Positions 8,788-18,136 of a stretch of DNA of 64,000 nt are shown here, one piece after another (the first letter of the stretch is position 1; each line of letters opens with the position of its first letter). Under the pieces are notes generated by a model. That model had not been told where the DNA came from, made no database searches, and saw only the letters and a program-made list of their open reading frames with translations. The stretch spans positions 1-64,000 of the forward strand of contig CAXUHF010000015.1 in assembly GCA_964250765.1 (NCBI GenBank), written 5' to 3'. Both the position numbers and the translations under genes were made by a program. Origin of the DNA: JBBQVS01 sp964250765 (lineage in GTDB: Bacteria; Chloroflexota; Ktedonobacteria; Ktedonobacterales; Ktedonobacteraceae).

Positions 8788-10497
8788 TCAACGTTCTGTC
8801 ATCACGGTATAGCCAGCCTTTTGCAGTTGTCCATCGACGACGACAAGATATTCCTGTTGCACTGTGTACGCATTTTTCTCATCAAATGTAAGTGTGACAT
8901 AAGCAATTGCGTTTTGAAACAGTATATCGTATTGAATGCGCTTCTTGCCGTCAGGTGTGCGTAGTTGCAACATGCGTGTATCCAATCCGCCATAATTTGC
9001 GCGTGTGATACGTGCCTGCTCCTTCACCAACTGCTCATTGCGTGATGAAAGCGTGTTCTGTAGGGGTGTGGAAACAAGTTGTAATAACCGAGCCTTTGTT
9101 TTGGAGTAAGACCGTTGCGCCTCCATCGCATACGAAAAATGTACATCGCCTGAAAGTACTATGATGTCATATGTACGTTTTGCTACCATCTGCACAAGTT
9201 CACGCCATGTATTCGAGAAGAAAGGCCAGTGCTCAAAGCTTGTCCGCAGTGCAACTCTTTGCTGAAAATGTGCTAGCCTTCTACCCAGCCACCGTACAGG
9301 CAGTGCCCAAAGGCGCAAACCCATTGCATATTCGGCAAGGCCAATCAGTGGTGGCAATAAGATCGGCACAGAGGAAACGAGCAGAGAGGGGCGCGTATCA
9401 TGCGTTTGCAACCACGTCGCTATCTCTTGCATTTGTGTTTGACTGAGAATACGTGTCGGTCCATAAATATCCCCTTGCTGTTGCGTAAAGATTTTTGTTC
9501 GTTCTGAGCGTGTATTGAGAACAAATATTGGTGGCACTGTTTGAATCTCATAATGCCAGCGTCCAGTTTGCTCACCATATACCTCGCGTCTGATATATGA
9601 ACGCAATGCTTCAAGTATATCCTCACCGCTCTGCTCTCCCTCTTGCATCAGCCGTAGTAAGGGGTACAACGTATCATCTCTTTGTGTAAGATTGCCCCAA
9701 CCTTGATAAACCCAGTATGCGATTAGCCCATCAACAAGCACTTGCTCTCGTCCATTCTGTAGCATCGTTGCAAACCATTGTGGAGTAATATTCCAGTTAT
9801 TCGTAATTTCGTGATCGTCATAGATCATGAACGTAGGAATACACGCGAGCACCTGTCGTACATCGCTATCTTGCGTCCACTCATATTCGTATAGAGTCGC
9901 AAAGTCCTCAAAGGTTTTCGCGCCACTATGAAGTTGTGGATAGTGTTGCTTTATTTCTTGAGAAGGTTGATCGGCATAAATTTGGTCTCCTAATAGTAAA
10001 AGGAGGTGAGGCCACACCGCTTCTTTTTGCTCATCATGTACTCGTAACCAGCGTCCAAAAGCACTTAGTGCATCGATCTGTGGCGCAACGAACTTACGAC
10101 ATGAGCCATATGCTATCCGAAGTTGCTGCAATGATGCGGAAGAAGAGCTAGATATAGTACTTTCATTGTCCCGATTCATCGTACGAAAGCAGAAAATAAG
10201 TGTATCATCAACACGCTCTAAAGATTCTTCATGCTCGGTTTGCGTGACTATAAATAGCTGATACATGTACCAAGTAGCAGGCTGTAGTCCTTGTAGCTGA
10301 GGCGCTATATAATGGCGATCTCCGATAGTAACGGTATGCGAATGAACATCTATAACGTGAAGTTGAGCCGCATCTGGGATATTCTTCATAGGTTGTACAT
10401 TGAGTAAAATAGTACAGGAATAGGGAATCTCTGCCCAAATTACAACGCTTGTTGCATTCGTTGCACGAACGAGAGGACCAACACGTAAATGTGTCAT
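8788..10497 (-). CDS. PhoD-like metallophosphatase
   Basis: A 569-residue PhoD/COG3540-family phosphodiesterase or phosphatase. An N-terminal beta-sandwich (residues 1-110) precedes the metallophosphoesterase core with LRIAYGSCRKF near 127, LLLLGDQIYADQP near 166, FMIYDDHEITNNWNI near 224 and IIVLSGDVHFSYAME near 450, which together supply the metal-binding Cys, Asp, Asn and His residues. No twin-arginine or other signal peptide is seen, so a cytoplasmic place is more likely than the secreted one usual for PhoD. GGAAGG is eight bases before the ATG. The start codon side faces a 443-nt gap shared with the divergent kinase gene. Confidence 0.88.
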   Translation of the reverse strand: MTHLRVGPLVRATNATSVVIWAEIPYSCTILLNVQPMKNIPDAAQLHVIDVHSHTVTIGDRHYIAPQLQGLQPATWYMYQLFIVTQTEHEESLERVDDTLIFCFRTMNRDNESTISSSSSASLQQLRIAYGSCRKFVAPQIDALSAFGRWLRVHDEQKEAVWPHLLLLLGDQIYADQPSQEIKQHYPQLHSGAKTFEDFATLYEYEWTQDSDVRQVLACIPTFMIYDDHEITNNWNITPQWFATMLQNGREQVLVDGLIAYWVYQGWGNLTQRDDTLYPLLRLMQEGEQSGEDILEALRSYIRREVYGEQTGRWHYEIQTVPPIFVLNTRSERTKIFTQQQGDIYGPTRILSQTQMQEIATWLQTHDTRPSLLVSSVPILLPPLIGLAEYAMGLRLWALPVRWLGRRLAHFQQRVALRTSFEHWPFFSNTWRELVQMVAKRTYDIIVLSGDVHFSYAMEAQRSYSKTKARLLQLVSTPLQNTLSSRNEQLVKEQARITRANYGGLDTRMLQLRTPDGKKRIQYDILFQNAIAYVTLTFDEKNAYTVQQEYLVVVDGQLQKAGYTVMTER

Positions 10498-10757
10498 ACC
10501 ATTTTCCTTCCACTACAATATAAAATAATCTTACAGAAGACATGTATAAGACACTTTTTATTATAACCCATCAAGATACTATAAGCACAACGAAATTAGA
10601 AAAATTCAAAGAGCAAAAGACGCATTGTACTATAAAACGTTTTTGAAAATACTGAAAAGCATAGAAAAAGGAAATATAATAAATATGTAACTCAAAAAAG
10701 GAAGTCATAACAGGAATTTGTACATTCAAATCAACGGATTGATAAGGAAGAGAAGTG

Positions 10758-10780
10758 TATACTATACTTGGTATACTATA
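10758..10780. repeat. Direct repeat in divergent control region
   Basis: The nonamer TATACTATA occurs at 10758-10766 and again at 10772-10780, a 14-base period. It lies in the AT-rich 443-nt region between the divergent PhoD-like gene and the histidine kinase gene, 40 bases upstream of the likely kinase promoter. It may be a binding site for a dimeric or tandem regulator; no known consensus is matched. Confidence 0.45.
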
Positions 10781-10818
10781 GCTAGGCTTGCTATCATTGA
10801 CCATAGTAACGAAAGTTG

Positions 10819-10849
10819 TTGACGTACATACATAAATGTATGATATACT
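10819..10849 (+). promoter_or_regulatory. Probable kinase promoter with internal palindrome
   Basis: A -35-like TTGACG at 10819-10824 is followed by GATATACT, giving a -10 at 10842-10847 (17-bp spacer) or TATACT at 10844-10849 (19-bp spacer). The spacer contains the perfect palindrome CATACAT-AA-ATGTATG (10827-10842), placed where a bound dimer would block polymerase. Confidence 0.55.
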
Positions 10850-10886
10850 TTGTTGCGATGTACAAGACATACGACTTTTGCAGCCA

Positions 10887-10922
10887 TTTGTAGAAAACAC
10901 ACAATAACAACGTTTCTACAAA
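10887..10922 (+). promoter_or_regulatory. Leader hairpin ahead of histidine kinase gene
   Basis: Perfect 10-bp stem TTTGTAGAAA / TTTCTACAAA with a 16-nt loop, ending 18 nt before the first possible start codon at 10941. It is downstream of the likely promoter and would be at the 5' part of the kinase transcript. No T run follows, so a terminator is unlikely. Confidence 0.5.
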
Positions 10923-10940
10923 GTTTGTACATATGCAAAC

Positions 10941-13721
10941 ATGCAAAATAATCCGCTAATAGCATGTATGGATACACGAAATGTGCCGGAGGGGACTGGC
11001 TTACGCATGATAGAAACGGGAACACCACTAGACTCATCTGAGGACGCAATGCACTCTTCTTTAGAAGAATTTGCTATCGTAGAGCGTGTTGCTCGTATTG
11101 TCTCAAGTGTATATGGCGCGAAGCCTGACTATACACGACTTGCTGCTGAGCTAGCACAAGCAATTTCTTTCGATGTTTTTGGTATAGTCCTTTTACAGCA
11201 TGATCTCAGTGCTGTACGGGTGACAGTGTGCCAACGGGAAAGCAGAGTTTTAAGTGAAAAGACGCTACAACAGTGGGTAGCGCACTATCATCAGCATCCG
11301 TTTACCGATTCCAAACTTGAGCGCATGCTTCATGAAACGGCCTTGATCGTCAACGAATATCCTCATGGACTTGATGGACCCCCTGCTATAACTGGTGATG
11401 CACTTAGCAATTATCCTCAGCTTCGCGCAACATGCATTGTGCCTCTTCGCACGGAAGAACGTATTCTGGGAACGCTGGAACTTGGTAGTGCTACATCCGG
11501 TATCTATACAAGCGCGCTTGTGCAACGTCTAATTAGCGCAGTTGCTCAAGTCCTTGCTGCTGCTATTGAACGCACTCAACTTGAAGGAAGTGCCGAAATT
11601 CAAGATCGGCAGCGTCAGGCATTAAAAGACGTTTCCCGTGCATTGACCTCGACGATGGATCTTTCGACTATTCTCTCGCACATCACCGATGGAGTGGCAA
11701 AAGCACTCGATGTTGCTTCTGCGATTCTTACACTTGATCAGCGACAAGCAAAGGTACATCTCGCAGCGCAAACTGGACTTGATGAAGCGGTACTGAACAC
11801 AATACTTGATGAGGAATCTGTGCTAACAGATCGTTGTATTGTCGGTAATACGTTACGTTACCGACAATCATACATGTCAAACAATATTGAAAGCGACGAG
11901 CGTTTCCCTGCGAGTAGCGCATTAGCCTCTATGCTATCTATACACTCAATCCTCAGTTACCCGCTTGTCATTGAGAACACTATTTATGGCATGCTACTAC
12001 TTTGTTCGACAGAAGCAGGAGGGTTTACTCCGCTAAAATCGGACATTGTTGCGCTCTTCGCAACACAAGCAACAATCGCCATCCATAACGCTACATTATT
12101 AGAAGCTGCTCATCAACGCAACCGCTTTCAAGATGCCGTTGAGCAATTAGAGCAAGCTATATCGTCACGCCAATTTTCTAAAGCGAAAGAGTACGCACTC
12201 TTAACCCGTGTGCGAGAAGAGGCGCGACGTACATTTGGCGTCAGTTTTACAAGTATACTGCGTTTCGTGAGTGACAATTTGCTTGCAAGTAATGAACGTG
12301 ACACTCGTGTACTGCTTCAGAAAGATGTAGAGAGTTCTTCTGCCATGAACGATGGAGAACAAATAAAGACATCGTTTCCCTTTTCCAATAACGAGTTGCG
12401 TCCTGTGGACCAGGAGCAGAGCCTGAACGCAAATGATACACTCTCGTTTCTTACACAAACAACTCATGCTGTGCTTATCCGTACAGGCATCGTCAGGGAG
12501 TTAAGTGCCTTGCTAATGCAGGTGCAGCATCCCACAAAAGGCATAAAGGATGCGTGGTTGGTAACGGACCTCTATGGCACTTGCATGTATATGAATCCTG
12601 TTGCTGAAGCCCTTTGTCATGTACAGTTGGTTGACGTTGAAAAGACTCCTATGTTGCTTGAAATGGTCTTTGTCAAGCTTCTATCACATATACGTAATAG
12701 TGAAGAAGTTCGCCAATATCTACAAGACTTTACGCTCGGCAACCTGTACAAACAAGAGCTGCGCTGCATTGTCGCTTTGGAACCACTTCATCCGCGTGTT
12801 GTGGGAGAAGGTACGCAAAAGCAAGATACCAAGAATGCTTTTTATGAGAGCAGTGTGCAGAAAAAGGATGAAGAGCAGAAACGTGGCGGAACATCACTTC
12901 TGCGCACAATGTTGCTTGAAAATGCTCCTTCTGATACTCACTACTTGCTTACTCGCCATCCACTACACAATCAGCAAGGACAGCTTACTGCATATGCATT
13001 GCAAGTGCGGGATATCACAACTCAGGTTCGTGACGAAAAAAACAAATCTGCTCTGCTCTCTTCTGTATCGCATGATCTGCGTACACCTTTGACAACGATT
13101 AAAGCTGCTGTCACTGGTCTTCTGCAAACAGACATTCCGTGGGATGAGCAGATGCGCCGCGAGATGCTTGAAGATATTGACGCAGAAACTGATCACCTGA
13201 CAGTATTAGTGAGTGCGTTAGTAGAAATGTCGCGTATCGAAATGGGAGCATTGATTCTGGAAAAAGAGTGGTGTGATATCACCGAAGTTATCTACGAAAC
13301 ACTCATCAAAGCTAAACGCGTCCTTGCTACGCGCAACGTAAAAACGCAATTTCAAAGCTCTTTGCCCTTGCTCTTCATCGACCATGTGCAAATTGAGCGT
13401 GTCCTCTACAACCTCATTGAAAATGCGGCGCGTCATAGCCCCGAAGACGCTGGGATACTCATCGACGTTGATGTTGTTACAGACGAGTCTACACACCCAA
13501 TGGTACGGATACAGGTTGTTGACGAGGGTTGCGGTATTCCAGCCTATGAGCAAGAACGCATCTTTAAATCGTTTTATGGCCTACGTTCTCATGGTAGTGG
13601 TCTTGGTCTTGCAATTTGTAAAGGTATTGTAGAAACGCATCATGGACGTATTTGGGTTGAGCCTACCGAAAAAGGCTCGTGTTTTATTTTTACACTTCCT
13701 ACAAAGTCATCAGTTGTGTGA
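10941..13721 (+). CDS. GAF-domain sensor histidine kinase
   Basis: A 926-residue cytoplasmic sensor kinase without transmembrane segments. Two GAF domains occupy about residues 50-210 and 230-395; a degenerate helical region follows, then a PAS-like segment around 530-680 (LVTDLYGTCMYMNPVAEALC). The HisKA box is SVSHDLRTPLTT with phospho-acceptor His711, and the ATPase has the N box NLIENAARHSPED, the G1 box DEGCGIP and the G2 box GSGLGLAICKG. It resembles the C-terminal kinase of KdpD but lacks the KdpD and Usp domains. The response regulator follows 45 nt later. An ATG at 11007 with GGAGGGG upstream is a possible alternative start. Confidence 0.93.
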   Translation: MQNNPLIACMDTRNVPEGTGLRMIETGTPLDSSEDAMHSSLEEFAIVERVARIVSSVYGAKPDYTRLAAELAQAISFDVFGIVLLQHDLSAVRVTVCQRESRVLSEKTLQQWVAHYHQHPFTDSKLERMLHETALIVNEYPHGLDGPPAITGDALSNYPQLRATCIVPLRTEERILGTLELGSATSGIYTSALVQRLISAVAQVLAAAIERTQLEGSAEIQDRQRQALKDVSRALTSTMDLSTILSHITDGVAKALDVASAILTLDQRQAKVHLAAQTGLDEAVLNTILDEESVLTDRCIVGNTLRYRQSYMSNNIESDERFPASSALASMLSIHSILSYPLVIENTIYGMLLLCSTEAGGFTPLKSDIVALFATQATIAIHNATLLEAAHQRNRFQDAVEQLEQAISSRQFSKAKEYALLTRVREEARRTFGVSFTSILRFVSDNLLASNERDTRVLLQKDVESSSAMNDGEQIKTSFPFSNNELRPVDQEQSLNANDTLSFLTQTTHAVLIRTGIVRELSALLMQVQHPTKGIKDAWLVTDLYGTCMYMNPVAEALCHVQLVDVEKTPMLLEMVFVKLLSHIRNSEEVRQYLQDFTLGNLYKQELRCIVALEPLHPRVVGEGTQKQDTKNAFYESSVQKKDEEQKRGGTSLLRTMLLENAPSDTHYLLTRHPLHNQQGQLTAYALQVRDITTQVRDEKNKSALLSSVSHDLRTPLTTIKAAVTGLLQTDIPWDEQMRREMLEDIDAETDHLTVLVSALVEMSRIEMGALILEKEWCDITEVIYETLIKAKRVLATRNVKTQFQSSLPLLFIDHVQIERVLYNLIENAARHSPEDAGILIDVDVVTDESTHPMVRIQVVDEGCGIPAYEQERIFKSFYGLRSHGSGLGLAICKGIVETHHGRIWVEPTEKGSCFIFTLPTKSSVV

Positions 13722-13766
13722 TATATCTATCCAAAACAAAAAAGATCGTAAAGAAAGGGGGAAACT

Positions 13767-14504
13767 GTGACAAAAACAAACGGGAAACGCATTCTTGTAG
13801 TGGACGATGAACCTCCAATACAGCGTATCTTGCGTCGCAGTTTGCTAGTGAATGGCTACGAAGTGTTGGTGGCTGACGATGGAAAACAAGCCATAGATAT
13901 AGCCTCGCATCAACCACTTGATTTGATGCTTCTTGATCTCTGTCTCCCTGGTGATCTCGATGGTCTCGATGTGTGCAAATTTGTGCGCTCTTCTATACCA
14001 AAACTGCCAATTATTGTGCTCTCTGCTCTCACTGAAGAAAAACAAAAAGTTCGTGCGCTTGATCTGGGTGCTGATGATTATTTAACAAAACCATTTAGTA
14101 ATGAAGAATTGCAAGCTCGTGTACGTGCCTGTCTGCGCCGTGTAAGTGTAGCAGGGCAAGGAAACGAGCAAAATTCCGAAATATTGTGCAGTGAAGATGG
14201 CTATATATATATGGATGTTGCACGCCGACAGGTACGTGTGAATGGACGAGAAGTACGTCTCACTCCAACAGAATTTGAACTATTACATCAACTATTGTTA
14301 TACGCAGGAAGAGTCCTTACACACCGTTCTTTACTACAAGCGGTTTGGGGACCAGAGTATGGCGAAGAAGCTGATTATCTCCGCGTCTATATTCGGCAGC
14401 TTAGAATAAAAGTAGAGGCAGACCCGTCACGCCCGAAATACATCTTAACTGATCCTGGTATTGGCTATGTTTTTCGCTCGCCTACTGAAATTCTGGAAGT
14501 TTAA
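13767..14504 (+). CDS. OmpR/KdpE-family response regulator
   Basis: A 245-residue two-domain regulator. The receiver (residues 7-122) has the acidic pair DDE at 13-15, phospho-acceptor Asp57 in LMLLDLCLPG and the Lys of LTKPF. The C-terminal winged helix (about 145-238) has the LTPTEFELLHQLL recognition and the YIRQLRIKVE turn typical of OmpR/PhoB. It is the evident partner of the kinase upstream. Translation begins at GTG with AAGGGGG just before it. Downstream genes in the same direction are also receivers, so it may act in a larger phosphorelay. Confidence 0.93.
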   Translation: MTKTNGKRILVVDDEPPIQRILRRSLLVNGYEVLVADDGKQAIDIASHQPLDLMLLDLCLPGDLDGLDVCKFVRSSIPKLPIIVLSALTEEKQKVRALDLGADDYLTKPFSNEELQARVRACLRRVSVAGQGNEQNSEILCSEDGYIYMDVARRQVRVNGREVRLTPTEFELLHQLLLYAGRVLTHRSLLQAVWGPEYGEEADYLRVYIRQLRIKVEADPSRPKYILTDPGIGYVFRSPTEILEV

Positions 14505-14679
14505 TGAAATCTTAATGGATTTTAGTAGGTATTTTGGGGACTTTGAAGTACACTAGGAACATTAGTAATAAAGGTACATACAAAGTTCAAGTATTGTATA
14601 AGCACTTTGTATTTTGTTTCTAGCTGTATCTCTATTGGTCTCTATATGTTTTTCTGTTCAAGGAAGAGGTGAGAGTGCG

Positions 14680-15537
14680 ATGGAGCCGTTCCACCCACTT
14701 CGTGTACTAATCGTTGGACAACAGAATAATTTTCATCACGTCCTCTTTACAAACTTGCAGCACTGGGGATATGATGTTGCGCGCTATTCTTCTGATGTAT
14801 TATGCCAAGAGGCAACGCAAAGGGAAAAGTCGGCAGTAAATATGCTAGCCGAATGGCATGCAGATGTGTTATTGTATGATCTTGATGATGTAGTTGATGC
14901 CTCCGGACTCGACACTTCTGCTAATATGCTTTCTATACTCAAAGAGAAGAAGCAATTTCTCATTGCGTTGAGTAGTCGTTCTATCTCGCGTCGCACACTC
15001 GAACACATCGGCGCGGTTGCTCTGTTGCAAAAACCTTTTGAGATGGGACGCTTGTTCCGTTACTTGCATGTGTTACACCAGCTACTCTATCCTAATAGAG
15101 CGCAGATAGACGACAATGGAGACATGGCACATGGATCAATACGTGTCCTTGTGGTGGATGATGATATCAATGTTGCCTCTGTCATTCGTCAGTGTCTTAC
15201 AGCAGATGAGGAAACGGTATTTGATGTAGCTGTGGCCCATGATGGGCTTGATGCTTTAGAGTGCTGCATACAATGGCATCCACACTGCATCGTGACCGAT
15301 CTTATTATGCCTTTGATGAACGGCTATCAAGTAATGCGATGCCTTACTCTTAGTGCAGCAGGTTGTACACCATCGTTTGTCGTTATAAGTGCCTTGACAG
15401 AGGCTTCCAGTGATGTTTCGTATGCAGTGAATGAGACCATTGCCTATGTTAATAAACCATTTCATATTGATTCTTTACTTGCAGCCATTCAGCAAGTGTG
15501 TTTAGTAAAGCTAAGTAGTACAAACGCTGTATGCTAA
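14680..15537 (+). CDS. Tandem receiver-domain protein, first receiver degenerate
   Basis: A 285-residue protein of two CheY-like receivers and no output domain. The second receiver (about 153-275) is intact with VVDDD near 158, Asp207 in CIVTDLIMPLMNG and the Lys of NKPF. In the first (about 5-125) the acidic pocket is lost (VLIVGQQNN) although an Asp in VLLYDLDD and LLQKPF remain, so it probably cannot be phosphorylated normally. The frame opens at a TTG at 14614, but the ATG at 14680 with GGAAGAGGTGAG upstream is a better start. It stands between the two-component pair and the chemosensory cluster. Confidence 0.85.
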   Translation: MEPFHPLRVLIVGQQNNFHHVLFTNLQHWGYDVARYSSDVLCQEATQREKSAVNMLAEWHADVLLYDLDDVVDASGLDTSANMLSILKEKKQFLIALSSRSISRRTLEHIGAVALLQKPFEMGRLFRYLHVLHQLLYPNRAQIDDNGDMAHGSIRVLVVDDDINVASVIRQCLTADEETVFDVAVAHDGLDALECCIQWHPHCIVTDLIMPLMNGYQVMRCLTLSAAGCTPSFVVISALTEASSDVSYAVNETIAYVNKPFHIDSLLAAIQQVCLVKLSSTNAVC

Positions 15538-15595
15538 TAAGTCGTGCAGATGTATCTATCCGCATGCATACGTCGGAAAAAGGAACTGAGGAACA

Positions 15596-17032
15596 ATGGA
15601 GCAACAAGATGACCGTATTATGGACGGAGATTTACAAACACTAGGTCTCCAATCCATCCTAAAAATGCTCGCGCTAAGCGGTAAGACGGGTAAACTACTT
15701 GTCTATTCAGGTCCTGAAACTCTTTCCGTCGATTTACGGCGTGGACAGATCGTCTCACTTCGTGAGGAAGGTGTGCCCCAACCAGATATATTGGGGATGC
15801 TCTGCCTCCTGGGTAAGCTACAGCCTTTGCATGTAAAGGAGATTTCCGAACTGTCGCAGGGTGATTTCCACGCTGCGCTTTCTATGCTTGTTGAACGTGG
15901 CCTCATGAGTTCAAGCGAACGACAACAACGACTAGAGTTCGCCGTTACGCAAGCTATAGGTCATGCGTTACGTTGGGTGAATGGACGCTTTGCTTTTCAC
16001 CGCATTCATCCACTTGATACTGCTATGCAACCGCTAGATGTTGACTCTGTACTGTTAGAAGCCTTACGTCAAGCCGATGAATGGGAAGAAATCAGTGCTG
16101 AAGGCATAGTTCGTCTTACACGAACTACCGTTGCACGTTGGCAACCAGAGGTTTCAAAAGATGTACGAAGCCTTGGCTTGGGTCAAGAAGAGGTGAACGT
16201 GCTCTGCCTCTCAACTGGCGACATCCCTTTGCAAGCAGCAGCGCAGGTCTTGATGATGCCAGAGGCGCGCATTGCACGTATACTTGCACGCCTGATTAAT
16301 TTTAATCTGATAGAAGTTGTTGACACTGTGATGGAAACGCAATTGCAGGGCGATCTTTCCAACATTATTATTAAATGTCAATACACCTTAGCTCACCAGC
16401 GCCAGTCCTCTACACCCGAACAGCACCTGCTTGGTCTCATTGTGACTCTCTGTGACTGCATAAATGGCTTGCTCATCCATCATGGACGCTATGCTCGCAT
16501 ACTCCGTGGACGAGGGCAAGTCCCAACAATAGAAATTATGCGCTACCTGGAGCGTCGCTTTGCACCACCCCTACAACTCTTATCGACACAACGCTATCCT
16601 ATTCTGGAAACTGCAAATTTTGTCGATGGGCAACTAGACTGTCATGATATCCTTACTTTAAACAAAGTTGTACGTGGTGAGCAGTTAGAAGAATTTTACT
16701 GGGAGGCTGTGCAAGGACTTGCTGCGTTTCTCCGTATGGTCTTTGACCAACTGCTTCGTGACGAGGTTGGAAACTCACATACAGGTAGACAGTTGAACGT
16801 AGCATGGAAGATATTTCTTTCGGAGATTGACCAGGAAGTTCAACACTATCAAACATATCGTGCCTACCGTACTGCACAAGCACATCGTGGGCGGGATGTG
16901 ACTGCGCAACCACAATCGCCCTCTATGGGCATTCTTCCATCGAGAAACAATCTATCAAGGGGTGAAGTAATAGAACAGGAAGGCAATGCTAATGCTTCCT
17001 GGTCATTTGATACGCAAAGGAGGTCAATATAA
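15596..17032 (+). CDS. DUF4388 (PATAN) protein of the chemosensory cluster
   Basis: A 478-residue soluble protein. Residues 8-115 form a DUF4388/PATAN domain (DGDLQTLGLQSILKMLALSGKTG and a strand LSVDLRRGQIVSL), as in cyanobacterial PatA and PixG. The rest is mostly helical with no family I can name. In PatA the PATAN domain is followed by a receiver; here the receiver is a separate gene starting on the very next base, as if PatA were split. This marks the start of a Pix/Pil-type cluster. Confidence 0.85.
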   Translation: MEQQDDRIMDGDLQTLGLQSILKMLALSGKTGKLLVYSGPETLSVDLRRGQIVSLREEGVPQPDILGMLCLLGKLQPLHVKEISELSQGDFHAALSMLVERGLMSSSERQQRLEFAVTQAIGHALRWVNGRFAFHRIHPLDTAMQPLDVDSVLLEALRQADEWEEISAEGIVRLTRTTVARWQPEVSKDVRSLGLGQEEVNVLCLSTGDIPLQAAAQVLMMPEARIARILARLINFNLIEVVDTVMETQLQGDLSNIIIKCQYTLAHQRQSSTPEQHLLGLIVTLCDCINGLLIHHGRYARILRGRGQVPTIEIMRYLERRFAPPLQLLSTQRYPILETANFVDGQLDCHDILTLNKVVRGEQLEEFYWEAVQGLAAFLRMVFDQLLRDEVGNSHTGRQLNVAWKIFLSEIDQEVQHYQTYRAYRTAQAHRGRDVTAQPQSPSMGILPSRNNLSRGEVIEQEGNANASWSFDTQRRSI

Positions 17033-17476
17033 ATGCCAGAACCGACAGTGCTTGTTGTTGATGACAGTCCAACAGTACGTAAAATTGTCCAAATGACCCT
17101 ACAGCGAGAACATATTCGTGTCATTACGGCAAGCGATGGCTTAAGCGCTCTTACGTCTGTTGCTGATGAAATGCCGGCTGTTATTCTGCTTGACATTCAA
17201 CTTCCTCGTATGGATGGGTACCATATTTGCCAGATAATACGCAAAAACTTGCAGTTTCGCCAGATTCCAATTATCATGCTAAGTGGGAAGGACGGGTTGT
17301 TTGACAAGATGCGCGGTCGCCTTGCTGGTTCTACTGAATATCTCACAAAACCTTTTGAAGCTGGTGAGCTTGTACAGACTGTGAAAAAGCATCTCGCAAA
17401 CTGGGAAGAGCGGAGAGCGGAACATATGCCGATACAGCAAGAGGGCATACGTCATCGTCTACGCTATCGGGGCTAG
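17033..17476 (+). CDS. CheY-like response regulator (PilH/PixH type)
   Basis: A 147-residue single receiver with VVDDSPTVRKIV, phospho-acceptor Asp54 in ILLDIQLPRMDGY and the Lys of LTKPF, followed by about 25 extra residues. The DDSPTVRK start is typical of receivers in type IV pilus and Pix chemosensory systems. It starts directly after the stop of the DUF4388 gene with AGGAGG nine bases ahead, so its Shine-Dalgarno lies inside that gene and the two should be coupled. Confidence 0.92.
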   Translation: MPEPTVLVVDDSPTVRKIVQMTLQREHIRVITASDGLSALTSVADEMPAVILLDIQLPRMDGYHICQIIRKNLQFRQIPIIMLSGKDGLFDKMRGRLAGSTEYLTKPFEAGELVQTVKKHLANWEERRAEHMPIQQEGIRHRLRYRG

Positions 17477-17592
17477 AAACTATGTCAACCTCTCTTCTAT
17501 AGATGTCTATCTACATGCAGAGAGATACGCCAGTGGAATAGCCATCCTTTCCCATTACACTGGTGTGCCGTAACTAGGAAAGGTATAATGGG

Positions 17593-17958
17593 ATGTCGGG
17601 GCAGAAGATACTTGTGGTAGACGACAGTTGGACAGAATTGACCATGATCGTTACCCCTTTACGTAACAGTGGTTTTGATGTGGTCACTGCCGTTGACGGT
17701 GATGAGGCCGTTGAGAAAGTTTTTAAAGAGCGTCCAAGCTGCATTGTTCTGGATGTTGTGCTACCTAAACAAAATGGTTTTCAACTATGTCGTAAGCTCA
17801 AAAACTATGAAGCAAGTAAACATATTCCAATAATTTTACTAACAAGTAAAAATACACCACTTGACCGCTCCTGGGGATTGAGACAGGGTGCGGACCTTTA
17901 TATGACCAAACCGTTCAATGTTGATGAGCTAGTGGCTAATGTACGAAGCCTTGTGTAA
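17593..17958 (+). CDS. CheY-like response regulator (second)
   Basis: A 121-residue stand-alone receiver with VVDDSW, phospho-acceptor Asp54 in IVLDVVLPKQNGF, and the Lys of MTKPF. No output domain. Two CheY proteins in series match the PilG/PilH or PixG/PixH arrangement, where one regulates the motor and the other drains phosphate; which does which cannot be read from sequence. It is separated from the first by 116 nt and followed by a short hairpin. Confidence 0.92.
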   Translation: MSGQKILVVDDSWTELTMIVTPLRNSGFDVVTAVDGDEAVEKVFKERPSCIVLDVVLPKQNGFQLCRKLKNYEASKHIPIILLTSKNTPLDRSWGLRQGADLYMTKPFNVDELVANVRSLV

Positions 17959-17991
17959 GACTTTAGTTGCGTCTGAAACGTCTATGCTACG

Positions 17992-18013
17992 ACCTCTCTT
18001 ACATTAGAGAGGT
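17992..18013 (+). terminator. Weak hairpin between cheY and cheW
   Basis: Stem ACCTCTCT (17992-17999) / AGAGAGGT (18006-18013) with a 6-nt loop, followed by TTGTAGTGTTT. The T run is poor, so partial termination or message stabilisation is more likely than a full stop. A second hairpin AGAAGAC/GTCTTCT follows at 18055-18074. Confidence 0.45.
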
Positions 18014-18136
18014 TTGTAGTGTTTCTCGAATCTCTCTTAATCAACTTGTCAGGAAGAAGACGAATTTGTCTTCTCAGACTACCTAGGCAGTATAGGGAAG
18101 GGACTTTTGGGCTACGCAGCAAGTAGGAGCGAAAGT

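Noticed and set aside
8597..8891. Frames over the 10-N gap at 8693
   Set aside because: They consist of repeat sequence and unknown bases, with no conserved domain.
8998..9070. TGTAGGGG inside the PhoD-like gene and similar words at 39610 and 39700
   Set aside because: These are in coding sequence with no inverse partner near, so they are chance matches to the repeat terminus.
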